Shown here one piece after another: positions 5,980-6,372 of a DNA stretch of 6,372 nucleotides (the first letter of the stretch is position 1; each line of letters starts with the position of its first letter). This DNA is from Shinella sp. (GTDB lineage Bacteria; Pseudomonadota; Alphaproteobacteria; Rhizobiales; Rhizobiaceae), in the NCBI GenBank assembly GCA_003248775.1, contig QFQX01000088.1, forward strand, positions 1 to 6,372. The letters run 5' to 3'. The position numbers and the translations under genes were made by a program. The notes under the pieces are model-generated. The model searched no databases, was not told the origin of the DNA, and saw only the letters and a list, made by a program, of their open reading frames with translations.

Positions 5980-6109
5980 TTCCGCCACGCATTTAAGTGC
6001 CTCGCGATCTTTCAGATCCCCCATAGCGCTTATACTCCTTGTTTCGCCGCGTGTGGTCATCGCAAGGCCAGCGGTTTTTTTGTGCGACATGCTTTAATGC
6101 GTGGCGGAA
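5980..6109. repeat. Long inverted repeat enclosing the terminator behind yacG
   Basis: TTCCGCCACGCATT (5980-5993) is the exact reverse complement of AATGCGTGGCGGAA (6096-6109). After one mismatch, three more pairs follow inward (AAG 5995-5997 with CTT 6092-6094), so 17 of 18 positions match across a 94-bp loop. The left arm begins 7 bp after the yacG stop codon. The loop contains GATCTTTCAGATC (6006-6018, a small hairpin) and the probable terminator. It may be a small intergenic repeat element with terminal inverted repeats or a structured 3' UTR. I see no clear target-site duplication at the edges. Confidence 0.75.
6047..6081 (+). terminator. Probable rho-independent terminator after yacG
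   Basis: CCGC (6047-6050) pairs with GCGG (6071-6074), and TGGTC (6054-6058) pairs with GGCCA (6066-6070) including one T-G wobble. The loop is 7 nt (ATCGCAA) and a GTG bulge sits on the left side. Seven T residues follow directly (6075-6081). Position and strand fit the end of the infA-maf-yacG or longer transcript, about 75-110 bp after the last stop codon. The bulge makes the stem less than ideal. Confidence 0.65.
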
Positions 6110-6172
6110 GTCATTCATTTGGCTTGGTTTTTCGGTATTTTTGCAAAGCTGTCAAAAAAGTGCCTTTTGGCG

Positions 6173-6200
6173 CTGGACATGTCCGAACAAGCTGCTATAA
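6173..6200 (+). promoter_or_regulatory. Sigma-70 promoter for tRNA-Phe
   Basis: CTGGAC (6173-6178) and CTATAA (6195-6200) are 16 bp apart and match the rhizobial CTTGAC / CTATAT consensus at 5 of 6 positions each. The stretch just upstream (about 6127-6168) is notably rich in A and T runs, like an UP element. The bases between the -10 box and the expected start near 6207 are GC-rich (ACCGCC), typical of stringently controlled stable-RNA promoters. The start would lie about 68 nt before the mature tRNA. Confidence 0.62.
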
Positions 6201-6206
6201 ACCGCC

Positions 6207-6274
6207 TCGCTTCCGGGGGAAACTTATCCCCCGCCGGTCGGAAACCCCGCCGGATGGCTTCGCAAGAGCCTGAT
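6207..6274 (+). other. Structured 5' leader of the tRNA-Phe precursor
   Basis: Between the predicted start and the mature tRNA there are two hairpins. GGGGG (6215-6219) pairs with CCCCC (6228-6232) around an 8-nt loop. CCGG (6234-6237) pairs with CCGG (6250-6253) and is extended inward by GG/CC with one mismatch. RNase P should remove this leader. The remainder of the 302-bp gap between yacG and the tRNA holds the repeat, terminator and promoter listed separately; I see no gene in it. Confidence 0.5.
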
Positions 6275-6350
6275 GCCCGGATAGCTCAGTTGGTAGAGCA
6301 GCGGATTGAAAATCCGCGTGTCGGTGGTTCAAATCCGCCTCCGGGCACCA
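6275..6350 (+). tRNA. tRNA-Phe, anticodon GAA
   Basis: The 76-nt cloverleaf is complete. The acceptor stem is GCCCGGA with TCCGGGC, the D stem GCTC/GAGC, the anticodon stem GCGGA/TCCGC around loop TTGAAAA, and the T arm has the GGTTCAAATCC core. It is followed by discriminator A and an encoded CCA. Anticodon GAA reads both phenylalanine codons. A short T-run (6353-6357) follows the CCA and may help end transcription. The last 22 bases of the window hold nothing else I can identify. Confidence 0.98.
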
Positions 6351-6372
6351 TATTTTTCAAGCACTTAGCCGA

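Noticed and set aside
6031..6081. TATACT (6031-6036) as a -10 box for a very short RNA ending at the terminator.
   Set aside because: There is no acceptable -35 box and the RNA would be only about 40 nt, so the T-run is better explained as the end of the yacG transcript.
5342..6097. A 251-codon plus-strand frame covering maf and yacG.
   Set aside because: It overlaps two genes with intact motifs in other frames and its composition is that of shadow translation.
6127..6155. A perfect TTGACA on the minus strand at 6155-6150, upstream of tRNA-Phe.
   Set aside because: No -10 hexamer lies at 16-18 bp (those positions read as A/C runs), and there is no minus-strand gene for it to serve.

Overview
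The window reads as ordinary chromosomal housekeeping DNA from an alphaproteobacterium of the Rhizobiaceae (Rhizobium/Agrobacterium type). The evidence is high-GC coding sequence, a 72-residue IF-1 of typical rhizobial sequence, the alphaproteobacterial families DUF2948 and UPF0262, a gene order murA - DUF2948 - hisD - UPF0262 - low-Mr phosphatase-like - infA - maf - yacG that I recall from rhizobia, and a tRNA promoter close to the rhizobial CTTGAC-N17-CTATAT consensus. The species cannot be fixed from the sequence alone.

Layout: tRNA-Thr(GGT) lies on the minus strand at the left edge (2-76). Everything else runs on the plus strand. A small basic protein of unknown function (228-488) comes first, then a 121-bp gap holding a candidate promoter and a 9-bp inverted repeat. 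Next is a long co-directional run: murA (610-1902), a DUF2948 gene (2013-2450), hisD (2499-3797, GTG start), UPF0262 (3801-4274) and a low-molecular-weight phosphatase-like gene (4280-4759). The hisD/UPF0262/phosphatase junctions are 3 and 5 bp, so these three are almost certainly co-transcribed. A 120-bp gap follows, with a perfect 7-bp hairpin and a possible 9-codon leader ORF. Then come infA (4880-5098), maf (5136-5756) and yacG (5760-5972). The last 400 bp hold a long inverted repeat (5980-6109) enclosing a probable rho-independent terminator, then a tRNA-type promoter, a hairpin-rich leader and tRNA-Phe(GAA) at 6275-6350.

The genes do not form one pathway. They bring together peptidoglycan precursor synthesis (MurA), the last step of histidine synthesis (HisD), translation initiation (IF-1), nucleotide house-cleaning (Maf), gyrase modulation (YacG) and two conserved proteins of unknown role (DUF2948, UPF0262). 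The grouping looks like a growth-linked block rather than a dedicated system.

I found no mobile element, CRISPR array, toxin-antitoxin pair, defence system or biosynthetic cluster. The items most worth checking are non-coding: the 18-bp inverted repeat behind yacG, the mini-ORF and hairpin ahead of infA, and a phosphatase-like protein with an atypical catalytic loop and only one cysteine.
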